A stretch of DNA of 64,000 nucleotides from assembly GCF_900099705.1 (NCBI RefSeq), contig NZ_LT629695.1:2666001-2730000 (forward strand). The letters run 5' to 3'. A program made the translations under genes and the position numbers. This document shows, piece by piece, positions 17,015-27,054 of this stretch; position 1 is the first letter of the stretch; each line of letters opens with the position of its first letter. The DNA is from Agrococcus jejuensis (GTDB taxonomy: Bacteria; Actinomycetota; Actinomycetes; Actinomycetales; Microbacteriaceae). A model generated the notes under the pieces. That model was not told where the DNA came from, made no database searches, and worked only from the letters and a program-made list of their open reading frames with translations.

Positions 17015-17718
17015 GCCGGCGCGGCCTGGTCCTCGGGCGGCACGGCGGGGCCCGCATCCCGCGTGCGCAGCCGCGTCGTCGGCCCCGACCCGGGTGGCCC
17101 GAGCAGCGCCACGAGCACGACGAGCCCCATGAGGATGCCGAGCACGCCCGTCGTCTGCACGGCGACGCCGAGCCAGCCGTCGGCCGCGACGGGGTTGAGG
17201 AACGGGTAGAGCCACGCGCCGATCTGCTGCGCGACGATGACGGCGACGACGGCGTAGATCGCCGGGTAGATGAGCCACGTCCACGCGCGACGCCGCCTCG
17301 TGCGCGTGCGACCGGGCGTCAGCGCCCAGTCGAGCACCATCGCGAGCGGCACGAGCTGATGCTGCACGAGGCTCTGGAACGGCTCCGCCGGGTTGAGGAA
17401 CGACCCCGGCTCGAGCACCGTCACGTACGTGACGCCCGCGAGCAGCACCCACGTCGTCACGGCCGCGCGCAGCCAGTCGAACCACGCCGGGCGATGCGTC
17501 GCGGGCTGCGCCACGAGCCAGATGGCGACGACGCCCGACAGCACGCTCGCCTGCGTCGTGAAGTACGAGAAGTGCACGACGAGCGAGGCGCCCAGGTCGA
17601 GCAGCACGCCCACGCGCCGCGCCTCCGCCGCCACGACCATGCCGACGATCGCGAGCCGCAGCAGCTGCGACGCGACGCCGTGGTCGCGCAGGAGCGGTCT
17701 GCGGAGGCGGAAGGCCAT
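16969..17718 (-). CDS. Pr6Pr-type six-TM membrane protein (second copy)
   Basis: A 249-residue membrane protein with about six hydrophobic segments and the Pr6Pr blocks [36 protein letters not shown] and [10 protein letters not shown], ending in a Pro/Ala-rich hydrophilic tail. It is a diverged paralogue of the gene at 15121-15822. Its C-terminal coding end overlaps the convergent COG0523-like gene by 46 nt. Function unknown. Confidence 0.8.
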   Translation of the reverse strand: MAFRLRRPLLRDHGVASQLLRLAIVGMVVAAEARRVGVLLDLGASLVVHFSYFTTQASVLSGVVAIWLVAQPATHRPAWFDWLRAAVTTWVLLAGVTYVTVLEPGSFLNPAEPFQSLVQHQLVPLAMVLDWALTPGRTRTRRRRAWTWLIYPAIYAVVAVIVAQQIGAWLYPFLNPVAADGWLGVAVQTTGVLGILMGLVVLVALLGPPGSGPTTRLRTRDAGPAVPPEDQAAPAQPVEAGVHAGSGSA

Positions 17719-17793
17719 CCCTCCATCCTTGCAAGGTCTCGGCGGCTCCGCAGACGGCGCGGGTCGGATGCGGGATGCGGGAGGATGGAGCAC

Positions 17794-19038
17794 GTGGCAT
17801 CCCAGGTGAACCCTCCCCGCGGCATGCGCGACATGCTCCCCGCCGAGCAGCGTCGCCGTGCGCACGTCGCCGACGTCATCCGGGGCGCGTTCTCGGACCA
17901 CGGGTTCGAGGAGATCGAGACGCCCGTCGTCGAGCTCGCGGAGCGTCTGCATGCCGGGCTCGGCGGCGACAACGAGAAGCTCGCGTTCGGCATCCAGCGC
18001 CGCGGCCTCACGGTCGACGACCTGCGCGGCGCCGAGAGCCCGGCCGACCTCAACGACCTCGGCCTGCGCTTCGACCTCACGGTGCCGCTCGCCCGGTACT
18101 ACGCGACGAACCGCGCCGAGCTGCCCACGGTGTTCCGCTCGATCCAGATCGCGCCGGTGTGGCGCGCCGAGCGCCCGCAGGCCGGCCGCTACCGCCAGTT
18201 CGTGCAGTGCGACATCGACATCGTCGGCGAGCCCGGCATCCAGGCCGAGCTCGAGCTCGTCGCCGCGACGGGCGACGCGCTGCAGCGCCTCGGCCTCGCC
18301 GACGCGTTCGTGCGCGTCAACGACCGCCGCATCCTGCACGCGATGCTCGAGGCCGCGGGCGTCGCCGACGGTGCACGCGACGGCGCGCTCATCACGATCG
18401 ACAAGCTCGACAAGATCGGCCGCAACGGCGTCGCGACCGAGCTCGACGGCCACGGCATCGACGGCGCCGCCGTGCTGGCGCAGATCGACGCGGTCGCGGC
18501 GGGGGACTGGTCGAACCTGCCCGACGAGGCGACCGAGGCCATCCGCACCCTGCTGGCCGTCGACGCCGCCGACCTCGGCGTGCGCCTCGAGCTCGACCCG
18601 TCGCTCGTGCGCGGCATGGGCTACTACACGGGCGTGATCATGGAGATCGCGCACCCGGCCGTGCCGTACTCGATCGGCGGCGGCGGCCGCTACGACGGCA
18701 TGGTGGGCCGCTTCCTCGGCACCGACGTGCCGGCCGCGGGCATCTCGTTCGGCTTCGAGCGCCTCATCGACCTCGTCGACCTGTCGGCGGATGCGGACGA
18801 GGAGGTCGTGGGCATCCTGCACGACCGCGACGTCACGCCCGCGCAGCTCGTCGCGGCGAAGCGCCGCATCGTCGCCTCGGGCCGCGCGGTGCGCGTCGCG
18901 AAGCGCACGAAGAACGTCGCGCGCGTGCTCGACGCGCTCGCCGCATCCGGCGCCACGCACGTGCTGACGCTGCGTGCCGACGCCGACCCCGCGGGCGCGC
19001 TCGACGTCCAGCCGGTGCGCCCCGCAGACCCGACGACG

Positions 19039-19041
<3 letters not shown>
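17794..19041 (+). CDS. hisS: Histidyl-tRNA synthetase
   Basis: A 415-residue class II synthetase. N-terminal PRGMRDMLP is present. Motif 2 reads [16 protein letters not shown], followed by [15 protein letters not shown]. The histidine-specific [10 protein letters not shown] block and motif 3 (GGGRYDGM to [10 protein letters not shown]) follow, then the C-terminal anticodon-binding domain. It charges tRNA-His. GTG at 17794 is preferred to ATG at 17785, because GGGAGG directly abuts the ATG but stands 9 nt from the GTG. The stop codon is also part of the likely eno -10 box. Confidence 0.95.
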
Positions 19042-20415
<1,374 letters not shown>

Positions 20416-20416
20416 C

Positions 20417-20965
20417 ATGGACGACCGGCCCGGCGGCATCCGCGGCCTCGGACGAGCCCTCGCCTCCACGGCGAGGGCTCGTGCCGAGCGCCGCGGCGCC
20501 GAGCCGCGCCGTGCGTCGGATGCGCAGGTCGGCCGCCTGCGCGTGTCGTGGACGCTGCTCGTCGTCGCGAGCCTCGTCGTCGTGGGCGCCTTCACGCTCG
20601 CGCCGTCGATCGGCCTGCTGCTCGAGCAGCGGCAGACGATCGCCGACCTGCAGCAGCAGGTCGCCGACCAGCAGGACTCGGTCGACGACCTCGGCGACCA
20701 GGTCGCCCAGTGGGACGACCCCGCGTACATCGAGGCGCAGGCACGCGACCGCCTCTTCTACGTCTACCCGGGCGAGACCGCCTACGTCGTCATCGACGAC
20801 CGCGGCCCCGCCGAGTCCGTCGAGCAGGCGCCCGCCTTCACGACCGACCTCGTCGAGTCCCAGGGCGACTGGGTGCAGGCTGGCATCGCCTCGGTCGTGC
20901 TCGCTGGCCTCACCGACGCCGGCGCCGACGACCTCACGTCGGGCACGCCGCTCGACGCGCGCTGA
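20417..20965 (+). CDS. Septum formation initiator FtsB/DivIC family protein
   Basis: A 182-residue bitopic membrane protein. A basic cytoplasmic N-terminus (Arg/Ala-rich, residues 1-45) precedes one TM segment (about 46-70). A coiled coil follows (LLEQRQTIADLQQQVADQQDSV) and then the family motif YIEAQARDRLFYVYPGETAYVVID. FtsB/DivIC bridges FtsL and FtsQ in the divisome. The ATG lies 7 nt after a TAGCCT box with no ribosome site, so the message is probably leaderless. A perfect 13-bp hairpin lies within the first codons. Neighbours eno and DUF501 support the assignment. Confidence 0.9.
   Translation: MDDRPGGIRGLGRALASTARARAERRGAEPRRASDAQVGRLRVSWTLLVVASLVVVGAFTLAPSIGLLLEQRQTIADLQQQVADQQDSVDDLGDQVAQWDDPAYIEAQARDRLFYVYPGETAYVVIDDRGPAESVEQAPAFTTDLVESQGDWVQAGIASVVLAGLTDAGADDLTSGTPLDAR
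20452..20482 (+). repeat. Perfect 13-bp hairpin inside the ftsB coding region
   Basis: ACGAGCCCTCGCC pairs exactly with GGCGAGGGCTCGT around the loop TCCAC, 35 nt into the leaderless ftsB message. It encodes Arg/Ala-rich cytoplasmic residues. Confidence 0.6.
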
Positions 20966-20998
20966 GCCGCGCGCATCCCCCCTTCCTTGGAGCACCTC

Positions 20999-21529
20999 GT
21001 GATCGAGCACGCCACCGACGCCGACATCCAGGCGATGACCGAGCAGCTCGGCCGACCCGTGCGCGACGTCATCGGCGTCTCCGCGCGCTGCGGCTGCGGC
21101 AAGCCCGCCGTCGTCGTCACGAAGCCGCGACTGGCGAACGGCACCCCGTTCCCCACGTTCCACTACCTCACGCATCCCGACGCGACCATCGCGATGTCGC
21201 GCCTCGAGGCCGCGGGCGCCATGGTCGAGCTGCAGGAGCGGCTCGCCGACCCCGAGGTCGCAGCCGCCTACCAGCGGGCGCACGAGGCGTTCCTCGCCGA
21301 GCGCGCCGAGCACGGCGACGTACCCGAGATCGACGGCATCAGCGCCGGCGGCATGCCGACGCGCGTCAAGTGCCTGCACGCGCTCCTCGCCCACAGCCTC
21401 GCGGCCGGGCCGGGCGTCAACCCCATCGGCGACGCCGCCCTCGCGATGAGCGACTGGCAGCCCGAGACCTGCACGTGCAGCCGCCCCACGGCGGCGGGCG
21501 AGGCGGATGCGGTAGAGGGCGCGTCCTGA
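20999..21529 (+). CDS. DUF501 domain-containing protein
   Basis: A 176-residue protein of the conserved actinobacterial DUF501 family. The N-terminal motif LGRPVRDVIGVSARCGCGKPAVVVTKPRL contains a CGCG pair. A central block runs GTPFPTFHYLTHP, and a late TRVKCLHALLAHSLAAGPGVNPIGD stretch is the most conserved part. Function is unknown, although the family is always near eno/ftsB. GTG 20999 is chosen because GGAG lies 7 nt upstream; an earlier TTG at 20987 has no ribosome site. Confidence 0.88.
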   Translation: MIEHATDADIQAMTEQLGRPVRDVIGVSARCGCGKPAVVVTKPRLANGTPFPTFHYLTHPDATIAMSRLEAAGAMVELQERLADPEVAAAYQRAHEAFLAERAEHGDVPEIDGISAGGMPTRVKCLHALLAHSLAAGPGVNPIGDAALAMSDWQPETCTCSRPTAAGEADAVEGAS

Positions 21530-21547
21530 GCCGCTCGCCAGCAGGAG

Positions 21548-21553
21548 TAGCAT
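21548..21553 (+). promoter_or_regulatory. Candidate -10 box for ndh
   Basis: TAGCAT lies 46 nt upstream of the GTG start. The AAGAGAG-type ribosome site is in the leader. Confidence 0.4.
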
Positions 21554-21599
21554 CGTCAGTGCTGTCGCAACCCCTCCCGAGCAAGAGAGCTACTGCATC

Positions 21600-23036
21600 G
21601 TGACCACTCGCATCCTCATCGTCGGCGGTGGCTACGCCGGCTTCTACACCGCACGCGGCCTCGAGAAGATCCTCGGTCGTGGCGAGGCCGAGGTGACCGT
21701 CGTCGACCCGCTGCCGTACATGACGTACCAGCCGTTCCTCCCCGAGGTCGCGGCCGGCTCGATCGAGGCCCGCCACTCCGTCGTCTCGCTGCGCAAGCAC
21801 CTGAAGCGCACCGCCGTCATCACCGCCCGCGTCACGGCGATCGACCACACGGCCAAGGTCGCCACGGTCACGCCCGAGGACGGCGACGAGTTCCAGCTCG
21901 AGTACGACGAGCTCGTGCTCACGGCCGGCGCCGTCTCGCGCACCTTCCCGATCCCGGGCGTCGCCGACGTCGCGATCGGCATGAAGACGATCGAGGAGGC
22001 TGCCGCCGTGCGCGACCGCCTCATCGCGAACTTCGCCCGCGCCTCCGTGCTGCCCGAGGGTGCCGAGCGCACGCGCCTGCTCACCGTCACGGTCGTCGGC
22101 GGCGGCTTCGCGGGCATCGAGGTCTTCGCCGAGCTGCGCTCGCTCGCGACGAGCCTCGTCGAGCTGTACCCGTCGATCGTCATGGACGACATCCACTTCC
22201 ACCTCATCGAGGCGATGGGCCGCATCATGCCCGAGGTCAGCCTCGAGACGGCGAAGAAGGTCATCGCGCAGCTCGAGGCGCGCGACGCGCACGTGCACCT
22301 CGACACGCAGCTGAAGTCGGCCGTCGACGGCGTCATCGAGCTCTCGACCGGCGACACGTTCGAGTCGGACCTCATCATCTGGACGGCCGGCGTCATGGCC
22401 AATCCGATGGTGCGCAAGACGGGACTGCCGCTCGACGAGCGCGGCCGCGTCGCGGCGAACACGCACCTGCAGGTCGTCGACGGCGACGAGGTCGTGGCCC
22501 ACGCGTGGACCGCAGGCGACGTCTCGGCCGTGCCCGACGTCTCGAAGACGCCCGGCCCCGGCGGCTTCTGCGTGCCCAACGCGCAGCACGCCGTGCGCCA
22601 GGGCAAGCTGCTGCCGAAGAACATCGTCGGCTCGCTGCGCGGCGAGGGCACCCGTGCCTACGTGCATTCGAACCTCGGCGCCGTCGCGGGCCTCGGCCTC
22701 GGTCAGGGCGCGTTCCAGAAGGGCAAGATCGGCTTCACCGGTCCGCTCGCCTGGATGGCGCACCGCGGCTACCACGGCATGGCCATCCCCATGTGGGAGC
22801 GCAAGCTGCGCGTGTTCGGCGGCTGGTGGAACAACTTCTTCCTGGGCCGCGACGACGTGCAGCTCGCCATGCGCGAGACGCCGCGCGAGGTCTTCGAGGA
22901 GTTCGCCTCGCGTCCGAAGCCCGCAGCCGACGCCGTCGAGGCGCCGAAGGCTGCCCCGGCCGTCGAGCCGGCGACCGCTGCCGAGCAGAAGGTCGCGGCC
23001 GACGCCGCCGACGAGAAGGCCGAGTCGAAGGCCTGA
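21600..23036 (+). CDS. ndh: Type II NADH dehydrogenase (NDH-2)
   Basis: A 478-residue FAD-dependent pyridine nucleotide-disulfide oxidoreductase. The FAD-binding GGGYAGFYTA is at the N-terminus and the NADH-binding GGGFAGIEV is in the middle. The FAD-domain WTAGVMANP and AGDVSAVPD blocks follow. The region with HRGYHGMAIPMWERKLRVFGGWW is amphipathic, as in the membrane-attached C-terminus of NDH-2. An Ala/Pro/Glu/Lys-rich tail ends the protein. It passes electrons from NADH to menaquinone without proton pumping. Transcription ends at a perfect 18-bp hairpin just downstream. Confidence 0.93.
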   Translation: MTTRILIVGGGYAGFYTARGLEKILGRGEAEVTVVDPLPYMTYQPFLPEVAAGSIEARHSVVSLRKHLKRTAVITARVTAIDHTAKVATVTPEDGDEFQLEYDELVLTAGAVSRTFPIPGVADVAIGMKTIEEAAAVRDRLIANFARASVLPEGAERTRLLTVTVVGGGFAGIEVFAELRSLATSLVELYPSIVMDDIHFHLIEAMGRIMPEVSLETAKKVIAQLEARDAHVHLDTQLKSAVDGVIELSTGDTFESDLIIWTAGVMANPMVRKTGLPLDERGRVAANTHLQVVDGDEVVAHAWTAGDVSAVPDVSKTPGPGGFCVPNAQHAVRQGKLLPKNIVGSLRGEGTRAYVHSNLGAVAGLGLGQGAFQKGKIGFTGPLAWMAHRGYHGMAIPMWERKLRVFGGWWNNFFLGRDDVQLAMRETPREVFEEFASRPKPAADAVEAPKAAPAVEPATAAEQKVAADAADEKAESKA

Positions 23037-23047
23037 TCCGCTCCTGA

Positions 23048-23087
23048 CGACGAAGGGCCGGCACCGCGAGGTGCCGGCCCTTCGTCG
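23048..23087. terminator. Perfect 18-bp terminator hairpin after ndh
   Basis: An exact inverted repeat (left arm CGACGAAGGGCCGGCACC) with a 4-nt loop lies 11 nt after the ndh stop. The arms start with the same CGAAGGGCC core as the terminator after ilvA. It can serve both converging genes. Confidence 0.85.
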
Positions 23088-23096
23088 CGTCCGGCC

Positions 23097-23161
23097 GGAT
23101 GTGACGCTCAGCGGCGCACCGAGGGCGATCTTCCCTCGAGGGCTCGCTGAGCGTCACATCC
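23097..23161. repeat. 16-bp inverted repeat between convergent genes
   Basis: GGATGTGACGCTCAGC is repeated exactly in inverse orientation 33 nt later. The spacer itself contains an imperfect GAGGG/CCCTC pairing. It lies between the ndh terminator and the end of the minus-strand hydrolase gene. Confidence 0.7.
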
Positions 23162-23180
23162 TGCCCGCGCGGGCCGCGTC

Positions 23181-24131
23181 TCAGCGTCGCTGCTCGGCCA
23201 GGAACGACGCGACGAGCGGCAGGTAACCGGGCGCGAGCTGCGAACGGCGGTCGACGCCCTCGATCGGCTCGGCCACGAAGAGCCCGTGGTCGGCTTCCGG
23301 CAGCACCGCCGCGCCCGAGCGGGCGTTGGGCGGCAGCAGCCGCGAGTAGCCCTCGATGCTCGCGCGCACGGGGATGATCGGGTCGGCAGCGCCGAGCAGC
23401 ACGAGCAGCGGGCACCGCACGAGCGGCAGCACGTCGGCCGGATCGAAGTCGAGGATGCCGCGCAGGAATCGCAGCGATGGCGCATCGTCGTACGGGTAGA
23501 GCGTCGGCGCGTACCAGGGCTCGCGCGCATGGGTCTGCTGCACGGCGATGACGTCGGCGATCGGCGCGTCGCTCGTCACGAGCCGCGCGCGCTCGTCGAC
23601 CCACGCCATCGCGTCGTCGAGCTGGTGCCCCTCGAAGCCCTCGCGACGCAGGGTGCGCTCGAGCCGGTCGCGCTCCTGCGCGGCCGGCGTCGTCGCGGGC
23701 GTCGACTGCACGATGACGAAGTCGATGGCGGCGGGCTCCATCGCGGCGGCGAGCATCGCGACCCAGCCGCCCTGGCTCACGCCGTAGAGGCCGACGGGCT
23801 GCCCCGCAGTGGCAGGCCGACCGCGCAGCGTGCGCACGGCGTCGAGCGTCTCGCGGGCGCGGTCGTCGAGCGTCTGCGCCATCCAGTCGCCCGGCGAGCC
23901 GCCGCAGCCGGGCTTGTCGTGGCGCAGGACGACGGCGCCGGCGTCGGCGAGCCAGGTCGGTCGCCCACCCCACGCGTTGCGGTCGCCGTCGCCCGATCCG
24001 TCGACGAGCACGAGGCCGGGGAGGGGCGTCCCGTCGGGCACGCGGATGATCGCGTTGAGGTCGCCCATCTCGGTGGGCACGACCGCGTGGAGCTCATGGG
24101 CGTCGTCGACGACGCTCGCGCTGGCGCGCAT
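23181..24131 (-). CDS. Alpha/beta hydrolase
   Basis: A 316-residue alpha/beta hydrolase. The nucleophile elbow GVSQGG has Ser119. The oxyanion region HDKPGCGGSPGDW precedes it, and the late acid (GAADPI) and base (PEADHGLFV) positions complete the triad. It resembles acyl-CoA-thioesterase/dienelactone-like serine hydrolases of broad specificity. No signal peptide is seen, so it is cytosolic. ATG 24131 is chosen because TAGCGT lies exactly 7 nt upstream; a GTG at 24140 overlaps that box. It is monocistronic and convergent with ndh. Confidence 0.82.
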   Translation of the reverse strand: MRASASVVDDAHELHAVVPTEMGDLNAIIRVPDGTPLPGLVLVDGSGDGDRNAWGGRPTWLADAGAVVLRHDKPGCGGSPGDWMAQTLDDRARETLDAVRTLRGRPATAGQPVGLYGVSQGGWVAMLAAAMEPAAIDFVIVQSTPATTPAAQERDRLERTLRREGFEGHQLDDAMAWVDERARLVTSDAPIADVIAVQQTHAREPWYAPTLYPYDDAPSLRFLRGILDFDPADVLPLVRCPLLVLLGAADPIIPVRASIEGYSRLLPPNARSGAAVLPEADHGLFVAEPIEGVDRRSQLAPGYLPLVASFLAEQRR

Positions 24132-24138
24132 GATAGGC

Positions 24139-24144
24139 ACGCTA
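24139..24144 (-). promoter_or_regulatory. -10 box of leaderless alpha/beta hydrolase gene
   Basis: TAGCGT on the minus strand ends 7 nt before the ATG at 24131. Confidence 0.5.
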
Positions 24145-24207
24145 TCAGCGCATTCGGCCCGCGCACAGAGGTCGTCCAGGATCGTCCCCCGGGGCGTTCC
24201 GCACCGG

Positions 24208-25704
24208 TCAGTCGCTGCGGCGCGACGATCCCGGCTCGGCGTCGTCGGGCGTCACGCCCTCCTCGGCCTCCTGCACGAGCGAGAGCGGCGACGTGACGTC
24301 CTCGAGCGACCGCCCGGCCGCGCTCACCCCGAAGATGCCGCAGATCACGCCGCCCGCGATCATGACGCACGACCCGAGCACGTAGCCCCAGAAGAGCGGG
24401 TCACGGTCGGTGCCGTCGCCGATGAGCGCGCCGTAGAGGGCCGGGGCAGCAGCGCCGACCAGCTGTCCGATCGAGAAGACGTACGAGATGACCTGGCTGC
24501 GCAGCTCGAGCGGGAAGATCTCCGAGACCGTGAGGTAGGCGGCGGATGCGCCTGCCGACGCGAAGAAGAACGAGGCGCACCAGAAGATCGTGTGCGTCGT
24601 CGCATCCAGCACGCCCTCGCGGAAGAGGAACGCCGAGACGAGCAGGATGAGTCCGGCGAGCACGTACGTGCCGAACAGCATGCGCCGCCGGCCCCAGGTG
24701 TCGAAGAGCCGACCGAGCACGAGCGCACCGGTGAGGTTGCCGACCGCGAAGGCGATGAAGTACTGCGAGGCCGTCGCAGGCGGGGTGTCGTAGAAGTTCT
24801 CGAGCACGAGCGCGTACGTGAAGAAGATCGCGTTGTAGAGGAACGACTGCGTCACCATCATCGTCACGCCGACGAACGTGCGGCGCGGGTACTCGCGGAA
24901 CAGCACCTTCGCGATCGTGAGGAAGGGCACGCGGCCGATCTCGCGCACCGTGATGGCCTTCGACTCGTCGACGTCGGGGATCTGCTTGCCCTCGGCGCGG
25001 ATGCGCTCCTCGATGTCGTCGACGCCCCGCTCCGCCTCCTGCTCGCGACCGTGCGTCATCTGCCAGCGGGGGCTCTCGGGGATGTGCCGACGCAGGTAGA
25101 TGAGCGCGAGACCCAGCACGGGGCCGATGAAGAACGACAGGCGCCAGCCGACGTCCTGCGCGAAGAGGTCGGTGTTCAGGAACACCGAGGATGCGACGGC
25201 GCCGAGCGCCGCGCCACCCCAGTAGGTGCCGTTGATGGCGATGTCCACGCGACCGCGGTACTTGGCGGGGATGATCTCGTCGATCGCGGAGTTGATGGCC
25301 GCGTACTCACCGCCGATGCCGGCGCCGGCGACGAAGCGCCACAGGTAGAAGAACCACGGCGCGAACGACAGGCCCGCGATGGCCGAGCCCAGCAGGTAGA
25401 CGCCGAGCGAGATGAGGAAGAGGTTCTTGCGGCCGAGGCGGTCGGCGAGCCTGCCGAAGAACAGTGCGCCGAACACCTGCCCCAGCAGGTAGAACGTGCC
25501 CGCGAGGCCCACCTGGGCCGCATCCATGCCGAGCGTCTGCGCGTAGCCGTTCGCGGCGACGATCTGCACCTCGAGGCCGTCGAGGATCCATGAGAACCCG
25601 AGGCCGACGACGATCATCCAGTGGAACCGCGACCACGGCAGCCGGTCCATCCGGGCCGGCACCAGCGACCGGTGCTCCTTCGGCTTCGCGCTCGTCGGCG
25701 ACAT
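24208..25704 (-). CDS. MFS transporter, sugar-porter/metabolite transporter-like
   Basis: A 498-residue transporter with 12 expected TM segments. The MFS loop motif GRLADRLGRKNLF lies between TM2 and TM3, and the second-half equivalent GRLFDTWGRRRML follows. The GAGIGGEYAAINSAIDE and R/PESPRW signatures are typical of the sugar-porter and aromatic/sugar acid branches. A long hydrophilic central loop runs about residues 220-265 and the tail is acidic. The substrate is unknown. The gene stands alone between the hydrolase and the divergent D-threonine-aldolase-like gene. Confidence 0.88.
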   Translation of the reverse strand: MSPTSAKPKEHRSLVPARMDRLPWSRFHWMIVVGLGFSWILDGLEVQIVAANGYAQTLGMDAAQVGLAGTFYLLGQVFGALFFGRLADRLGRKNLFLISLGVYLLGSAIAGLSFAPWFFYLWRFVAGAGIGGEYAAINSAIDEIIPAKYRGRVDIAINGTYWGGAALGAVASSVFLNTDLFAQDVGWRLSFFIGPVLGLALIYLRRHIPESPRWQMTHGREQEAERGVDDIEERIRAEGKQIPDVDESKAITVREIGRVPFLTIAKVLFREYPRRTFVGVTMMVTQSFLYNAIFFTYALVLENFYDTPPATASQYFIAFAVGNLTGALVLGRLFDTWGRRRMLFGTYVLAGLILLVSAFLFREGVLDATTHTIFWCASFFFASAGASAAYLTVSEIFPLELRSQVISYVFSIGQLVGAAAPALYGALIGDGTDRDPLFWGYVLGSCVMIAGGVICGIFGVSAAGRSLEDVTSPLSLVQEAEEGVTPDDAEPGSSRRSD

Positions 25705-25830
25705 GCGTCTCCCCGTCCTCTCGGCGGGCGTCGCCGGGCAGCGGCGTCCTCGTCTGTCCTATCGGGAGGGCACGGATGCGCGGCGGGGCGTTGACCGGGC
25801 GCTGGCGACAGGAGTAGGGGCGCGCGGGCG

Positions 25831-25836
25831 TAGGGT
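25831..25836 (+). promoter_or_regulatory. -10 box of leaderless 25843 gene
   Basis: TAGGGT ends 6 nt before the GTG start. Confidence 0.5.
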
Positions 25837-25842
25837 GCGAGG

Positions 25843-27042
25843 GTGCTCGACCTCGCCTCCGCGTCGCCGTTCGACGCCGCCGCGCACTGGCCGTCGATGG
25901 ATGCGGCGACGCGGGGGCTCGACGCGCCCCTCGCCGCCCTGTCGCTGCCGGCGCTCGCCGCCAACGCCGCCGACCTCGTGCGCCGCGCGGCGGGCGTGCC
26001 GATCCGCGTCGCGTCGAAGTCGGTGCGCTGCCGCGCCGTGCTCGACGCCGTGCTCGCGCAGCCGGGCTGGCGCGGCATCCTCGCGTACACGCTGCCCGAG
26101 GCGCTGTGGCTGGCCGAGACGTGCGACGACGTCGTCGTGGGATACCCGAGCGTCGACCGTGCCGCGCTCGCCGCGCTCGGAGCATCCGAGGCGCTCGCGC
26201 AGCGCGTCACGATCATGGTCGACGACCCCGCGCAGCTCGACCTCGTCGACGCCGTCGTCGCGCCGAGCGCGCGGGCGACGATCCGCGTCGCGATCGAGCT
26301 GGATGCGTCGTGGCGCGGCCCGCTCGGGCACATCGGCCCGCGCCGCTCACCCGTGCACGCCGTCGCCGACCTCGAGGCGCTCGCGCGCGTCGTCGCCGAC
26401 CGGCCCGGCTTCGACCTCGTGGGGCTCATGGCGTACGAGGGGCAGATCGCGGGCGTGGGGGATGCGGGCAGCCCGGTCGTGCGCGCGATGCAGCGCGCGT
26501 CGGCCGCCGAGCTCGCCGAGCGTCGCGCGGACGCCGTCGCCCGCGTGCGCGCCGTCGCCGACCTGCAGTTCGTGAACGGCGGCGGCACGGGCTCGCTCGA
26601 GCGCACGAGCGCCGAGCCCGCCGTCACCGAGGTCGCCGCCGGCTCCGGCCTCTTCGGGCCCGGCCTCTTCGACGGCTACCGCGGCTTCCAGCCCGCGCCC
26701 GCCCTCGGCTTCGCGTTGCCGGTCGTGCGCCGCCCGACGGCCGACGTCGCGACGCTGCAGTCGGGCGGATGGATCGCCTCGGGACCCGTCGGCGCCGACC
26801 GGCAGCCGACGATCGCGTGGCCGACGGGCCTGCGCACGCTCGCGCGCGAGGGCTTCGGCGAGGTGCAGACGCCCGTGCAGGGCGCCGCGGCGCGCGACCT
26901 GCGCATCGGCGATCGCGTCTGGATGCGCCACGCGAAGGCGGGCGAGGTCGCCGAGCACGTGGATGCGCTGCACGTCGTCGACGGCGGCGACGTCGTGGAC
27001 ACGATCCCGACCTACCGCGGCGAGGGCCGCACGTTCCGATGA
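25843..27042 (+). CDS. D-threonine aldolase-like / alanine racemase-fold PLP protein
   Basis: A 399-residue fold-type III PLP protein. Lys59 in RVASKSVRCRAVLD is the expected Schiff-base residue of the N-terminal alanine-racemase-like barrel. The C-terminal half ends with RIGDRVWMRHAKAGEVAEHVDALHVV, the metal-site signature of D-threonine aldolase/D-serine dehydratase-type proteins. Family members cleave beta-hydroxy-D-amino acids or deaminate D-amino acids. GTG follows a TAGGGT box by 6 nt. The lactone oxidase starts 12 nt after its stop, suggesting one transcript. Confidence 0.82.
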   Translation: MLDLASASPFDAAAHWPSMDAATRGLDAPLAALSLPALAANAADLVRRAAGVPIRVASKSVRCRAVLDAVLAQPGWRGILAYTLPEALWLAETCDDVVVGYPSVDRAALAALGASEALAQRVTIMVDDPAQLDLVDAVVAPSARATIRVAIELDASWRGPLGHIGPRRSPVHAVADLEALARVVADRPGFDLVGLMAYEGQIAGVGDAGSPVVRAMQRASAAELAERRADAVARVRAVADLQFVNGGGTGSLERTSAEPAVTEVAAGSGLFGPGLFDGYRGFQPAPALGFALPVVRRPTADVATLQSGGWIASGPVGADRQPTIAWPTGLRTLAREGFGEVQTPVQGAAARDLRIGDRVWMRHAKAGEVAEHVDALHVVDGGDVVDTIPTYRGEGRTFR

Positions 27043-27054
27043 GGCGCGCGTGAC

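Noticed and set aside
17785..17793. ATG 17785 as start of hisS
   Set aside because: The GGGAGG site abuts the ATG directly; the GTG at 17794 has correct spacing. This is not fully excluded.
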